This document shows positions 21,454-32,296 of a stretch of DNA of 64,000 bases, one piece after another; within the stretch, counting starts at the first letter, position 1, and the number at the start of each line of letters is the position of its first letter. The position numbers and the translations under genes are program-made. The DNA comes from Periplaneta americana (Eukaryota > Arthropoda > Insecta > Blattodea > Blattidae): assembly GCF_040183065.1 (NCBI RefSeq), contig NC_091119.1, forward strand, positions 199,851,543-199,915,542, given 5' to 3'. A model generated the notes under the pieces. It did no database searches, had not been told where the DNA came from, and saw nothing but the letters and a program-made list of their open reading frames with translations.

Positions 21454-21733
21454 GTAAAGGTATCCCCGTAAAATGCCATGAAGGCACTTGGGGGGCATGG
21501 AGGTAGAGCCCCATGCTTTCCATGACCTCGGCACTAGAATGAGGTGGTGTGGTCGGCACCACGCTCTGACCGCCTTTTACTCCCGGGAAGGACCCGGTAC
21601 TCAATTTTATAGGAGGCTGAGTGAACCTCGGGGCCGTTCTGAAAGTTTGGCAACGAGAAAAAATCCTGTCACCACCTGGGATCGAACCCCGGACCTTCCA
21701 GTCCGTAGCCAGCTGCTCTACCAACTGAGCTAC
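21454..21733 (-). mobile_element. tRNA-derived SINE (family 1) with 12-bp target duplication
   Basis: ACACGATTATAG flanks it at 21442-21453 and 21734-21745. On the minus strand the head reads GTAGCTCAGTTGGTAGAGC (A box) and GGGGTTCGATCCCAGG (B box), then a body ending GGGGATACCTTTACC. About 280 bp, no coding capacity; such elements are transcribed by RNA polymerase III and copied by LINE machinery. Inserted into a unit of the 325-bp array. Confidence 0.9.
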
Positions 21734-22820
21734 ACACGATTATAGACCGGCGCAATATCAAGGAAATTTTTCCAAAATACGACATTTATTTTAGCACAAT
21801 ATAAAAAATATGAAAAAATACAGGGTGTTTAAAAAATGGTGGTCAATAATTTACAATTAAAAAGTACGAACTAACCCAATCAAAAAAAGCTCCAGTACAC
21901 ATTGGTCACGTAAATTAACTATTGTGGATATAGTGCACATTTTCTGTATCAGAGAATTAGATGAGTGATGGAGAAAATGTGAGAATAAGGTATGGACCCT
22001 TGTCATTGTCTGTGAGGTCACTGACCGCCCGAAGAAGTAGAAGAAGAACACGATTATGGTGATGATTACAGACCGGCGCAATATCAAGGAAATTTTTCCA
22101 AAATATGACATTTATTCTAGCATAATATAAAAATGTGAAAAAATACAGGTTGTTTCAAAAGTGGTGGTCAATAATTTACAATTAAAAAGTACAAACTAAC
22201 CCAATCAAGAAAGCTCCAGTACACCAGTACAAATTGGTGATGGAAATTAACTATTGTCGAGATAGTGCACATTTTCTGTACCAGAGGATTACAAGAGTGA
22301 TGGAAAAATGTGAGAATGAGGCATGGACCCTTGTCATTGTCTATGACGTCATTGACCTCCGGAAGAAGTAGAAGAAGTACACGATTATAGTGGTGATTAG
22401 AGACCGGCACAATATCAAGAAAAATTTTCCAAAATATGACACTTATTCTGGCACAATACAAATTGTGAAAAAATACAGGGTGTTTCAAAAGAGATGGTCA
22501 ATAATTTACAATTAAAAAGTACAAACTAACCCAATCAAGAAAGCTCCAGTACACCAGTACAAATTGTCGAGATAGTGCACATTTTCTGTACCAGAGAGTG
22601 ATGGAGAAAATGTGAGAATGAGGCATGGATCATTGTCATTGTCTATGACGTCATTGACCGTCAGAAGAAGCAGAAGAAGAACACGATTATAGTAATTATT
22701 AGAGACCGGAGCAATATGAATAATATTTTGCAAAAATATTATATATTTTGGCAAATTATGAAAATATGAAATAAATACAGGGTGTAAATCGAGCTTTCAG
22801 GTATAACTCCCTATAAAGTT

Positions 22821-23039
22821 AAATGTTATGTTTTATTTAACGACGCTCGCAACTGCAGAGGTTATATGAGCGTCGCCGGATGTGCCGGAATTTTGTCCCG
22901 CAGGAGTTCTTTTACATGCCAGTAAATGTATTGACATGGCATTTAAGCACACTTAAATGCCATCGACCTGGCCCGGGATCGAACCCGCAACCTTGGGCAT
23001 AGAAGGCCAGCGCTGTACCAACTCGCCAACCAGGTCGAC
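22821..23039 (-). mobile_element. tRNA-derived SINE (family 2) with 12-bp target duplication
   Basis: CCCTATAAAGTT occurs at 22809-22820 and 23040-23051. Minus-strand head: GGCGAGTTGGTACAGCGC (A-box region) and GCGGGTTCGATCCCGG (B box); the 3' end is CGTCGTTAAATAAAACATAA. Same family as 30850-31077 and 63735-63893. Perfect duplications suggest a fairly recent insertion. Confidence 0.9.
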
Positions 23040-23056
23040 CCCTATAAAGTTGATTT

Positions 23057-23257
23057 GAATAATTTTGAGGGAAAAATTGTTCCGGAACCGGGCATCGAAC
23101 CCGGGGCCTTTGGTTAAACGTACCAACGCTCTACCAACTGAGCTACCCGGGAACTCTACCAGACACCGATCCAATTTTTCTCTCTATATGCAGCTCACTT
23201 TGAGGTCCCGAGTTCGATACCCGGTCCCGGAACAATTTTTCTCTCGAAATTATTCAT
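23057..23257. repeat. Second foldback with tRNA-like arm
   Basis: AATAATTTTGAGGGAAAAAT and the inverted ATTTTTCTCTCGAAATTATT form the outer arms, continuing inward through GTTCCGGAACCGGGCATCGA and its counterpart. The left arm holds a full tRNA-like sequence; the right arm keeps only the T-arm/B-box half (GAGTTCGATACCCGG). The layout parallels 5820-6181, including a GAAAAATT word just outside the tRNA-like 3' end. It lies in the 325-bp array next to SINE 2. Confidence 0.7.
23081..23152 (-). pseudogene. tRNA-like sequence in foldback arm
   Basis: Minus strand, 72 nt: acceptor TCCCGGG/TTCCGGA (one mismatch), D arm GCTC-AGTTGGTA-GAGC, anticodon stem TTGGT/ACCAA around loop ACGTTTA, T arm CCGGG-TTCGATG-CCCGG. 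The nominal anticodon is GTT, but position 33 is C. It shares the ACGT-starting loop with the tRNA-like sequences at 5.9 and 6.1 kb. Confidence 0.65.
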
Positions 23258-23554
23258 AAATACAGGGTGTTTCAAAAGTGATGGTCAATAATTTACAAAT
23301 GAAAAGTACAAACTAGTCCAAGCAAAAAAGCTCCAATACACATTGGTCCGCAAATTAACCGTTGTCGAGATAATGCACATTTTCTGTCCAGATTCCTTCT
23401 CTGAATGCAAGAACTACATAACTAAGTGTACTACACTGAATAGAAAGAGAGAATGTTCTTAGATTAGCTAGTTATAATATAACACAAGCCGTGTATTCAA
23501 ATCCCCTATCATCATGACGGTTTAGGGCTACTAGTTTTTATGACCTATAGTGTA

Positions 23555-23788
23555 GTCCACACCTGTGGAGTAACGGTCAGCGCGTCTGGCCGCGAAACCA
23601 GGTGGCCCGGGTTCGAATCCCGGTCGGGGCAAGTTATCTGGTTTTTTCTGGGGTTTTCCCTCAACCCAATACGAGCAAATGCTGGGTAACTTTCGGTGCT
23701 GGACCCCGGACTCATTTCACCGGCATTATCACCTTCATTTCATTCAGACGCTAAATAACCTAGATGTTGATACAGCGTCGTAAAAATA
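23555..23788 (+). mobile_element. tRNA-derived SINE (family 3) with 12-bp target duplication
   Basis: ACCTATAGTGTA flanks it at 23543-23554 and 23789-23800. Head: GTGGAGTAACGGTCAGCGC (A-box region) and GGGTTCGAATCCCGGTCGG (B box). Body: GTTTTCCCTCAACCCAATAC, CATTATCACCTTCATTTCAT, ending GATACAGCGTCGTAAAAAT. About 234 bp and apparently full length. Confidence 0.92.
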
Positions 23789-23800
23789 ACCTATAGTGTA

Positions 23801-24330
23801 TTGCAAGATATAATCCGAATTCCGGGAAGGTAAATACAATCCATCCCACGCAGAAACACGAATAATCAACTACAATATTCCATTAACGCGATTGTCTGTA
23901 TTCGATTCCCGGGCATCCAATCTCCCTTCTCATTTCGAGGTCTGCAGAAGACATTGGCGCTTGGTATACTGTGTTCTGTGGAGTGATATGTCTATCTCTG
24001 ACTTCAAAGTGCAGTATTGTGCTCTAATTAAAGTATGTCATAGCTGCGATGAAAGCAGTGCAGAGGCTAACATTATGCTAATGCGGACTGAGTTCGAGCT
24101 ACTGTTCCATTAGTAGGATATTCATACTTCAGATACAGACTAGATGAACATGTCTGAGTAGCTATAGGTAATGCATTTTACATTGATAGTAAGATAGACC
24201 TACAGGGTGAGCGAATTATATCCCGTCCAGAAAGCGGCGAACGAATATCCACACACTGGTTAGGGACGCAGCGAGAAATCGGTGATTCGGTAAAGCACAA
24301 ATTAAACATTAATGCAAATTATATTAAATA
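23801..24330. other. Unassigned spacer
   Basis: No recognised element. CAGGGTGAGCGAATTATATC at 24203 resembles a worn CAGGGTG-type transposon end. Confidence 0.4.
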
Positions 24331-24370
24331 CTAGCTGAAAGCACTCGGCTTTGCCCGGGTTGTCCTTTTT
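24331..24370 (-). mobile_element. Helitron 3' end, third family
   Basis: Minus strand: CCCGGGCAAAGCCGAGTGCT then TTCAGCTAG followed by T. AAAGC/GCTTT can pair around CGAGT just before CTAG, as in Helitron ends. The element must extend to the right, but I cannot find its 5' TC end, so only the end is annotated. Confidence 0.45.
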
Positions 24371-24639
24371 TTTATAATTAAACTGCCTGTTAGACTTTTC
24401 GGAAAACTCAGTAACTCAACTATAAACAACAAAAACGAATGGTTTTTATTAAGCTTTTCTCGCCATAAAGGTGAATCCTTAAATAGTGTCACTCACATGA
24501 ATTAATGAACTTCTTAGCCAAATGTTTGAAAGGATTTATTCGATTTAAAACAACTGTACATAGATCAGGCAACAAAAGAAAACATTTCATCTCGTACCTT
24601 ACATTCAAATGTTTTTTTAATTTGTATGTGTGTGTATAT

Positions 24640-24830
24640 CTATTTATTTATTCTGGCATAGTTAAGGCCATCAGGCCTTCTCTTTCACATCACCAAAAAT
24701 ACAAATGAAATAATAGAACAATCAATTTATAAATAAAGTAAAACCAAACGAAAATGTATACAAGTTAAATGAGTTAGCATTGTCTTGCAGCAAAACAAAA
24801 ACACTTTTCGGTCCCTGTACGTCCACTTAG
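24640..24830 (-). mobile_element. LINE 3' untranslated end with short TAAA tail
   Basis: Minus strand GTGATGTGAAAGAGAAGGCC then TGATGGCCTTAACTATGCCA followed by GAATAAATAAATAG. It is the same type of 3' end as at 13286 and resembles 31950 and 62130. No coding part remains. Confidence 0.6.
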
Positions 24831-25490
24831 CATTATCTCAATGTTCTACAGATCTTACATTTATCTCTGCAGGTCAGTAACTGTTAAATTTCTTAGTCGT
24901 GGGAGTCAGCGAATTAAAAAAAAAAAAAACATTACAATCTTTCGGCCGTCTCCTTTCCTCCCCCCCCGCAAATGTGACGTTGCACAAGGTAGAGATAAAA
25001 TAATAATTATAAGCTATGTATATTGATCTGAAGCTGTACATTTCACGTAATTTCATGTCTATGTGTGTTTTCACTTGAATTTCAGAGACAGCTGGTGATA
25101 AACAGGGAATTCCCTTGTTCCCAGTTTGAACCCATTGGAATGTCATTATGAACCAAAATTTATCTCTCTGTCGGTCGCACCAAAGAATATATATAATATA
25201 CGTATTTAATTTATACTGGAGAATTTTTTACCCTTTTACCTGTGTAACCATTTACTCACTCAATTTAAGAAAGGAGGGTCTGAAACTGCCTGCCTTCTTA
25301 CTCCTAACATTTTTGGCGCCTGTTTCAGAAATGACGCAGCACTCGCTACAGCTTTCTCTGTGAAATGTAAGCGATGTCAGAATTTTATTTTTCGTTTCTT
25401 CTAGTGCACGTGATATTTGAATAAAACTATTTCTCAATAATAATAAATACGTAATAGAAAGATGACATAATTATATTACTGTTAAATACT
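24831..25490. other. Unassigned spacer
   Basis: Contains an A12 run at 24917 and a C-run at 24961. Short frames at 24874-25146 and 25252-25437 have no recognisable family. Confidence 0.4.
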
Positions 25491-25495
25491 TAGGC

Positions 25496-26193
25496 CTACT
25501 GACTTTTAAGGAACCCGGAAGTTCATTGCCGCCCTCACATAAGCCCGCCATCGGTCCCTATCCTCTGTAAGATTAATCCAGTCTCTATCATCATATCCCA
25601 CCTCCCTCAAATCCATTTTAATATTTTCCTCCCATCTACGTCTCGGCCTCCCCAAAGGTCTTTTTCCCTCTGGCCTCCCAACTAACACTTTATATGCATT
25701 TCTGGATTCGCCCATACGTGCTACATGCCCTGCCCATCTCAAACGTCTGGATTTAATGATCCTAATTATGTCAGGTGAAGAATACAATGTGTCCAGTTCT
25801 GCGTTGTGTAACTTTCTCCATTCTCCTGTAACTTAATCCCTTTTAGCCCCAAATATTTTCCTAAGAACCTTATTCTCAAACACCCTTAATCTCTGTTCTT
25901 CTCTCAAAGTGAGAATCCAAGTGTCACAACCATACAGAACAATCGGTAATATAACTGTTTTATAAATTCTTTCAGATTTTTGGACAGCAGACTGGATGAT
26001 AAAAGCTTCTCAACCGAATAATAACAGGCATTTCCCATATTTATTCTGTGTTTAATTTCCTCCCGAGTATAATTTATATTTGTTACTGTTGCTCCATGAT
26101 ATCTGAATTTTTCCACCTCTTCGAAAGATAAATCTCCAATTTTTATATTTCCATTTCGTAGAATATTCTGGTCACGAGACATAATCATATACT
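25496..26193 (-). mobile_element. RTE-like LINE, 5'-truncated
   Basis: Minus strand encodes [35 protein letters not shown] (the usual YLGATV altered), [11 protein letters not shown], then [20 protein letters not shown] and [20 protein letters not shown], ending MNFRVP plus stop near 25506. A deletion near 25975 removes KVR and shifts the frame. The 5' edge lies just upstream of the IMSR motif. Confidence 0.88.
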
Positions 26194-26636
26194 TCGAAAT
26201 CTCATAACCTTATTCCTTTGCTGTGGTCGTGCCAGAGAATCAGTCCCATTCCGAGGCTTATTGTAAGGTTTCGTAACAAGCTGTTTTTACGGTGATGGGT
26301 TGTTGACAATAGCTGTAGAAATTATGCTTACAAGGGATCCGTCCCAGGTCATATAGCTTGAATTTAATGAAAATGCATATTTAAGCTAATTTTCGTTCGT
26401 TAAGATACGTGGTGACAATCGTTCGTTTCGTTTTTTCCTCGTCTATGAAATATATTGATTTGAAAATCTTGCTACTTGCACACACTCGGAACCTCATAGT
26501 TCCGCTACACCGTATCACAGCTCCCGCATTAGCTCTAGTCTTTCTTTTTCTCTTAACTCACATTAATACAGTTCTCTTGCTGAAATACAAATTCAATTTG
26601 AATTTAAAATATGTATTAACTTTGTGACTCACCTTA
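26194..26636. other. Unassigned spacer
   Basis: No recognised element. An open frame at 26409-26627 lacks any known motif. Confidence 0.4.
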
Positions 26637-26897
26637 ATATTTATTTATTTATTTATTTATTTATTATTTATTTATTTATATATTTATTTACTCATTTATT
26701 TATTATTTATTTTATTTATTTATTTATTTATTCATTTGATTGATTTATTTATTTACTTATATATATATTTATTTATTTATTATTTATTTATATATTTATT
26801 TATTTTATTTATTTATTTATATATATATATATTTATTTATTTATTTTATTTATTTATTTACTTATTTATTTATTTGATTGATTGATTGATTGATTGA

Positions 26898-26945
<48 letters not shown>

Positions 26946-27060
26946 CTTATTTATTTATTTATTTTTATTTATTTACTTATATATTTATTTATTTTTTATT
27001 TATTTATTTATATATTTATTTATATATTTATTTATTTATTTATTTATATATTTATATAAC
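26637..27060. repeat. (TTTA)n tract with TATA and GATT interruptions
   Basis: About 420 bp of TTTA units with TATATATA and GATTGATT islands, ending at the 3' terminus of the minus-strand LINE at 27061. It is best read as an expanded LINE tail. Confidence 0.88.
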
Positions 27061-28116
27061 AGGGCAAAGCCCCAATTACAATAGACAATACAGATATTCG
27101 TTTACAAATAAAAAACATAGATAGCATGAAAAAATAAGAAAAGAGATGAAACAGATACAAGTGTAAATACAAATTAAAATGGGAAATGAGAAAAGGGGGG
27201 AAAAAAAAGAACAGACAAATACCATAGATACTACCTAAATAAAAGATACAGATATAGATACAAATGAAAAATAGTTAAGTATAGATATCATAGCCAAAAA
27301 TGTAAATGTATCTATAATAATTGGCAAATTACAGAGTAACAAATAGCAATATTATATAAAATCAACTACCTTCAGTATATTAATAAGAAAATGTTTGTAT
27401 TCCATGTAAGAAATGCAGAAATCTAGATCCCATGTTTTACATATTTCATTGAAATTTGAACACATTTTTAACACTGGTGGATTTTTATGTGATGAAGTGT
27501 TTGGTTTTTTATAATATAACAATTGACGATTTCTTAAATGTGATGTTCTAGCGTTAATCTGGATTTGTGATAATATTTCGCTGTTATCCAGTAGACCGTT
27601 GAATATTTTATATAATAAAAGTTGCTTAGCATGTAATCTACGACTGGCAAGAGACATTAAATTAAATTCAACAAGTAGATTGTTGTACGAAATTTTGTTA
27701 TGGAGGGCTGAACAATGACATCTTCTAAAATACAGATATCTAGAGAATCGTTTTTGAATTTTTTCAATTTGATTACTATGTGATTTGCAAGTGGGTGACC
27801 AAATTACAGAGGCATATTCCAATTTAGCGTGAACATGACAGTTAAAAAGGAGTGTCGAAGTGGAAGTGTTCTGTAAAGTTTTTGAATTTCTAATAATAAA
27901 ACCCAGATTTTTGAAAGCATTATTTGTTATATTAAATATGTGATTATGAAAAGTCAAATAATTATTATGATAGTAATATGATAGTAGGATTCGAATGGAC
28001 AAGATATTAAACAAATGCGAATCAGGTGCGACAAGATTGTAGTTGATAGTTGGCTTTGACTGGTTAAAACACAATCGATTCTCACACACCATTGGTGCAT
28101 TGGAACATGAGCGAAA
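27061..28116 (-). pseudogene. Jockey/CR1-like LINE, reverse transcriptase C-terminus
   Basis: An open minus-strand frame from 28116 to 27352 (about 255 codons) has no own start. It includes FKNLGFIIRNSKTL, AKLEYASVIWSPTCKSHSNQ, IEKIQKRFSRYLY and LHAKQLLLYKIFNGLLD, typical of the region after the reverse transcriptase in jockey- and CR1-like LINEs. The palm YADD motif is not included. The 3' UTR runs to GGGGCTTTGCCCTGT at 27061 and then the TTTA tract. The upstream end is cut exactly at Helitron A3 (28117). Clade assignment is by resemblance only. Confidence 0.8.
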
Positions 28117-28246
28117 TCTATACTAATAATAAATCTGTAGCCAAAATTTTTCTGGTAATTTTCGATTTTCCAAAAATAATTGGTGTTAATATGTATAATT
28201 AATCATCCTGAAACCGAAAATCTCTTTTTTGAAATTTCTGTTCTTA

Positions 28247-28285
<39 letters not shown>

Positions 28286-29213
28286 ATGTATGTATGTATG
28301 TATGTATGTATGTATGTATGTATGTATGTATGTTTGTTACCTTTTCACGCGATAATGGCTGAACCGATTTATATGAAAATTGGAATATAAATTAAGCTTG
28401 TTGTAACTTAGATTTTAGGCTATATGGCATTCAAAATACTTTATTAAAAGGGGCCCGAATTAAATAAATCGAAATATCTCACTTATTATTGCTTTTTGTG
28501 AAAAATGTTACATAACAAAAGTTTCTTTAAAAATGATTTCCGATAAGTTTTATTCAAAGAAGAATTTTGATACGATTGATATTTAAGGACATACAAGACT
28601 TTTAAAATAACAATACAATACAATACATTTTCACAGTCTCCTCAGATTATAGCGTTGTTGTTCCTGCAATAACTCGTCTGTGCAAAATATAAAATTTTTG
28701 AGTAGGAAGGAAAAACACATTTATTCATTCCATGGCAATGGTGCATAGGAGATCGTGAATTCTTACATTTTCGAAAGAAAGAAATATAATTACATATCAC
28801 TATATATGCTGTATCACTATTTAAGTTATTTGTAGGGTTCAGAACCGTAGTGGGGCAAGCACCATTTACTGAAGACGTAGAAAACAAGGGTTAAAATTAA
28901 GTTTTTAGCATAATTCAATGGAAACATATAGCAAGTAAAACCAAATGATATGTCATTATTCATTAAACTATGGTTGCATGTAATAAAAATTAAGAAACAT
29001 GGTAAAGGAATTGTCATTGCACCAAATGAGTGGTCTCTGGATCAAAATGATCGCATTTTAATTATTTAAATACAATTTAAATTAAGTAACATATTAAACT
29101 ATTTATCCTTCTATGAAACACGAATGTTCCCTGGATCAAATGTCCTATTGTAATTATGTAATTACTTTATATTAATTTCTAACGGGTGCAGCGGAGCGCA
29201 CGGGTACTGCTAG
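28117..29213 (+). mobile_element. Non-autonomous Helitron, family A copy 3
   Basis: Begins TCTATACTAATAATAAATCT after A and ends GCACGGGTACTGCTAG before T, with the same pre-terminal hairpin as A2. About 200 bp near 28630-28830 differ from A2. It sits directly against the open frame of a minus-strand LINE, which it probably interrupted. Confidence 0.85.
28247..28332. repeat. (GTCT)n then (GTAT)n microsatellite
   Basis: A family A Helitron feature, expanded here: about 9 GTCT units followed by about 12 GTAT units. Confidence 0.9.
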
Positions 29214-29689
29214 TATGTGTATAAAATAATAGTGAATGCGGCAAAGATGACACATACTCTCTTTGTTCTCATTTCTATAGTTTTTTTGTTACGAAGATGA
29301 AACAAGAATTTAGAATGAAATGAGTGAGTTTTACGTAGGCATAGGAATTACACCCCTGTGTATGTCTGTGCGTGACGATGCATTGGGCTATCCCACCCGC
29401 TCCAAGACTCGAAGAAGAATCTCTTCAAGGAAGTGAGGTCAGGCGAAATAGATGGTAAGTTTTCTATAGTTAGGTTTCTTAAAAACTGAGAAACTAACAC
29501 ATGTCTATATACTACGTGTACTTATTTATGGACTTGTCACAAAAAGTGGAATCGTGATCGAGGAGAGTTCCAAGACAGAGTCCAGACAAACGCTGTAAAA
29601 CAGTTGACAATTTCCGACAATCTATTAGAAGTGAAAAAGTAACGGGGAAATCGAATCCCTGTAATAGCGTGAAACGTTTATGCCTTGTT
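29214..29689. other. Unassigned spacer with a duplicated hairpin word
   Basis: CTCATTTCTATAGTTTTTTT to GAATGAAATGAGT (29268-29330) recurs at 30525-30583. Its ends are inverted copies (ACTCATTTC/GAAATGAGT), so each is a small hairpin of about 60 bp. Confidence 0.45.
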
Positions 29690-30170
29690 GGAATTGTAAG
29701 GATGTTTGAGATTTCAAATAAAAGTTTGATCTTTCATTTCTGTCTTCACATTTCCCCCGTTGACTTAATACCACAGTCTAGTATATACAGTCACGAAGCT
29801 CAATACGTAGTAAATATGCATCCATAGATAGTTGCTGACCACTAGGATCGCTAATATCGCCTCATTACAGACAATGCGAAATAGTACCGCTACAGTCTAT
29901 TGTTCTAGCACCCTCACAACTCAAGCTTCGTGACTGTATATACTGGACTGTGATAATACATCATAATCGCTTCCTCATTCCAGGAGGCCTAGTCTCCAGA
30001 CAACAATGCAATTGATAGTCGAAACGATTCACACATTAATATGACTACAGTCAGTTGTTTGTTGTAATGAATAATATTATATGTCGTTACGAAGAATTGA
30101 ATTTATCTGGAAATTAATATCACTATTAAGTACCTTACTTAAAAATTAGACAATGTTAAATTATTTCTAT
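29690..30170. repeat. Diverged single unit of the 306-bp family
   Basis: Shares CATAATCGCTTCCTCATTCC, GACAACAATGCAATTGATAG and GTCGAAACGATTCACACAT with the tandem array at 38906-40620. It is interrupted by a MITE at 29773-29952. Confidence 0.75.
29773..29952. mobile_element. 180-bp MITE with about 31-bp inverted ends
   Basis: Left CACAGTCTAGTATATACAGT and right (inverted) CACAGTCCAGTATATACAGT continue as CACGAAGCT. The 306-bp family members elsewhere lack it, so it is an insertion. TAATAC lies at both flanks, offset by one base on the right, a possible target duplication. No coding capacity. Confidence 0.8.
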
Positions 30171-30837
30171 GTTTGTACCCCTCATATATTAATCAACCCA
30201 ATTGTCTAAGAGAGGGCAAAGACTAATTGGGATTTCCTGGTCTCTGATCGGGTCAAAAACTCTGATAGAACTGATATTTAACGCTAGCAGTAAAAATTCA
30301 AATAATAAACTCAACTCAATGGACTCATTATGTCATAAAACATATACATACTGAAACAATTATGCTCTGTAATCTTTACCACTAAAAATAAGCAAATTAA
30401 TATAGATCTTGGTCCTATTGGGTCTCAAATTTATTCGATTTTTCTGTATAAATCATTGCATAAAAACAAAAACTCAGAATAATTTGTCTCTCTAACAAAA
30501 TACATAGGATAATAAGTCAAAATAACTCATTTCTATAGTTTTTTCGTTACGGAGATGAAACAAGAGTTTGGAATGAAATGAGTTAAGTCCGGAGGGCCTT
30601 TAGTCAAATCCACTCTCCTCACCTCCACGCTGGGGCCCTCTGAGATCTTTCAAGATGTGAAAGTGAGAGTGGTGTGCGGAAAGCAACGGGAAGATAATGC
30701 ATTTACCTTTCTCAAGAAAAACTGCAAACATTGCAGTGAAAGACTTGCTCTTGGGCAGAACATTATGAATGAATGGTCTATGAAATTTTTTTTATTAAAT
30801 TAAAATTAAGTTTAATAATTTCTTAAGTTCTTACACA
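30171..30837. other. Unassigned spacer with a LINE 3' scrap
   Basis: GCAGTGAAAGACTTGCTCTT at 30738 resembles the 3' end of the LINE at 48601-49650 (GCAGTGAAAGACCTGCCTAT), so a short 3' scrap of that family sits here. The rest is unassigned. Confidence 0.45.
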
Positions 30838-30849
30838 TTAAAAAACGTT

Positions 30850-31077
30850 AGTCGCCCTCTGTAGCGTAGTTGGTATAGCGATGACCTTCTATGCTCGAGG
30901 TTGCAGGTTCGATCCCGGCCGAGTCGATGGCATTCAAGTGTGTTTAAATGCGACAGGCTCATGTCAATAGACTTACTGGCATGTAAAAACTCCTGCTGGA
31001 CAAAATTCTGGCAAACCGGCGACGCTGATATAACTTCTGTAGTTGCGAGCGTCGTTAAATAAACCATAATTTAATTT
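30850..31077 (+). mobile_element. tRNA-derived SINE (family 2), full length, 12-bp target duplication
   Basis: TTAAAAAACGTT flanks it at 30838-30849 and 31078-31089. Head: TGTAGCGTAGTTGGTATAGC (A-box region) and GCAGGTTCGATCCCGG (B box). Body: CATGTCAATAGACTTACTGG and GCGTCGTTAAATAAACCATA at the 3' end. It is the reference copy for this family in the window. Confidence 0.92.
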
Positions 31078-31194
31078 TTAAAAAACGTTTCACGTGAATC
31101 TTTTCGAAGTCCATCTGACACCGAAATCACAGATTCTATAGCAGCTATTTTGACACGACCTTAAGGATCCGACCGTTTCTTGTGGGTGTTTACG

Positions 31195-32012
31195 TCACAG
31201 GACTCCTTTGTCTACACGGTGGAATACTTGTCGTTTCACTATGTTTATTCGAAAATTCCTCCCGCTATCACTCAAGAAAATACTAATGGAAACACTAGTA
31301 ATGCCCCACTTCGATTATTGTGATTTTCTACTGACTGACCTCAATGTCAACCAGTCGCAAAGATTACAACGTGTTCATAATTCTTGTTTTCGCTTCGTCT
31401 GCGATGTCCGTCGCGCTGACCACATTACCCCATCCTTCCAAACTCTAAACTGGCTACGGCTTAACGAACGTAGAAATTTTCATTCTCTTGTTCTCCTTTT
31501 CCAAGTCCTTCACACCTCTACACCTACCTACCTTGCCTCCCGTTTCAGTTACCTGTCATCATATCATAATCTCTTCACACGCACGCAAAATAGCCGCATA
31601 CTAGCCATACCAACACATAAGACATCATCGTATTCATCATCATACACAATCTCGCTCTCGCGCTTGTGGAATACCCTACCCAGTGACATCAGAGACTGTC
31701 GGAATTTAGTAGCGTTCAAAAGCAAACTTATTAAGCATTTTCTTACTGCGTAGAGTAGGTTTAATTTTTACTTAATTAATAAAAAAAAATGTTTCTCTCT
31801 TCTTAACTTTTACAATAAACTGTCTAGCTTTTATTAATCAGTTAATCTTTTAGTACTTTGATTTTTATTGTATTTGTAAATTTAATATTAATTGTAATTA
31901 TAATTGTAATTGTATTCTTAATATTGTAGTTGTAATCCCCTTGTAGAGGGGAAGAGAAGGCCTGATGGCCTTATCTCTACCAGGTTAAATAAATAAATAA
32001 TAAATAAATAAA
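31195..32012 (+). pseudogene. LINE C-terminal fragment with 3' UTR and TAAA tail
   Basis: An open frame to 31753 reads PHFDYCDFLLTDLNVNQSQR, LQRVHNSCFRFVCDVRRADH, SPLR-like LNWLRLNERRNFHSLVLLFQ, SRLWNTLPSDIRDCRNLVAF and KLIKHFLTA-stop, the region after the reverse transcriptase of jockey/CR1-type LINEs. The 3' UTR ends GAGAAGGCCTGATGGCCTTA followed by AAATAAATAAATAA. The copy at 61613 is very similar. The 5' part, with endonuclease and palm motifs, is missing. Confidence 0.85.
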
Positions 32013-32156
32013 TCTGTTCAAAAGTTGTAATCGATTATGATGTAATACTTCCTTTTGGACATCTTACCGACAAATTGGGGACCCACCATATTAAATACAA
32101 TCACGTAGACAAGAGACACTTAAGAAGGAGCTCTGATAACTATGATATTAATATTA

Positions 32157-32196
32157 ACGATGATGATGATGATGATGACTACTATGACAATTATAC

Positions 32197-32245
<49 letters not shown>

Positions 32246-32260
32246 AAGGAGGAGGAGGAC

Positions 32261-32296
<36 letters not shown>

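Larger units (their letters stand above)
21291..23400. repeat. Tandem array of about 325-bp units
   Basis: Units share CACATTTTCTGTACCAGAGG, TGAGTGATGGAGAAAATGTG, AGAAGAACACGATTATAG and CAGGGTGTTTCAAAAGTGGT. The CAGGGTG word (or variant) recurs at 21821, 22146, 22476, 22778 and 23262; the first three spacings are 325, 330 and 302 bp, and the last is stretched by inserted elements. The first and last units are partial. The CAGGGTGTTTC word suggests the unit derives from a transposon end. Invaded by elements at 21454-21733, 22821-23039 and 23057-23257. Confidence 0.85.

Noticed and set aside
21660..21735. tRNA gene on the minus strand
   Set aside because: Head of a SINE flanked by a 12-bp duplication; not a stand-alone gene.
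30848..30935. tRNA gene in the SINE head
   Set aside because: The A and B boxes belong to a SINE with a target duplication and a body; no proper acceptor pairing.
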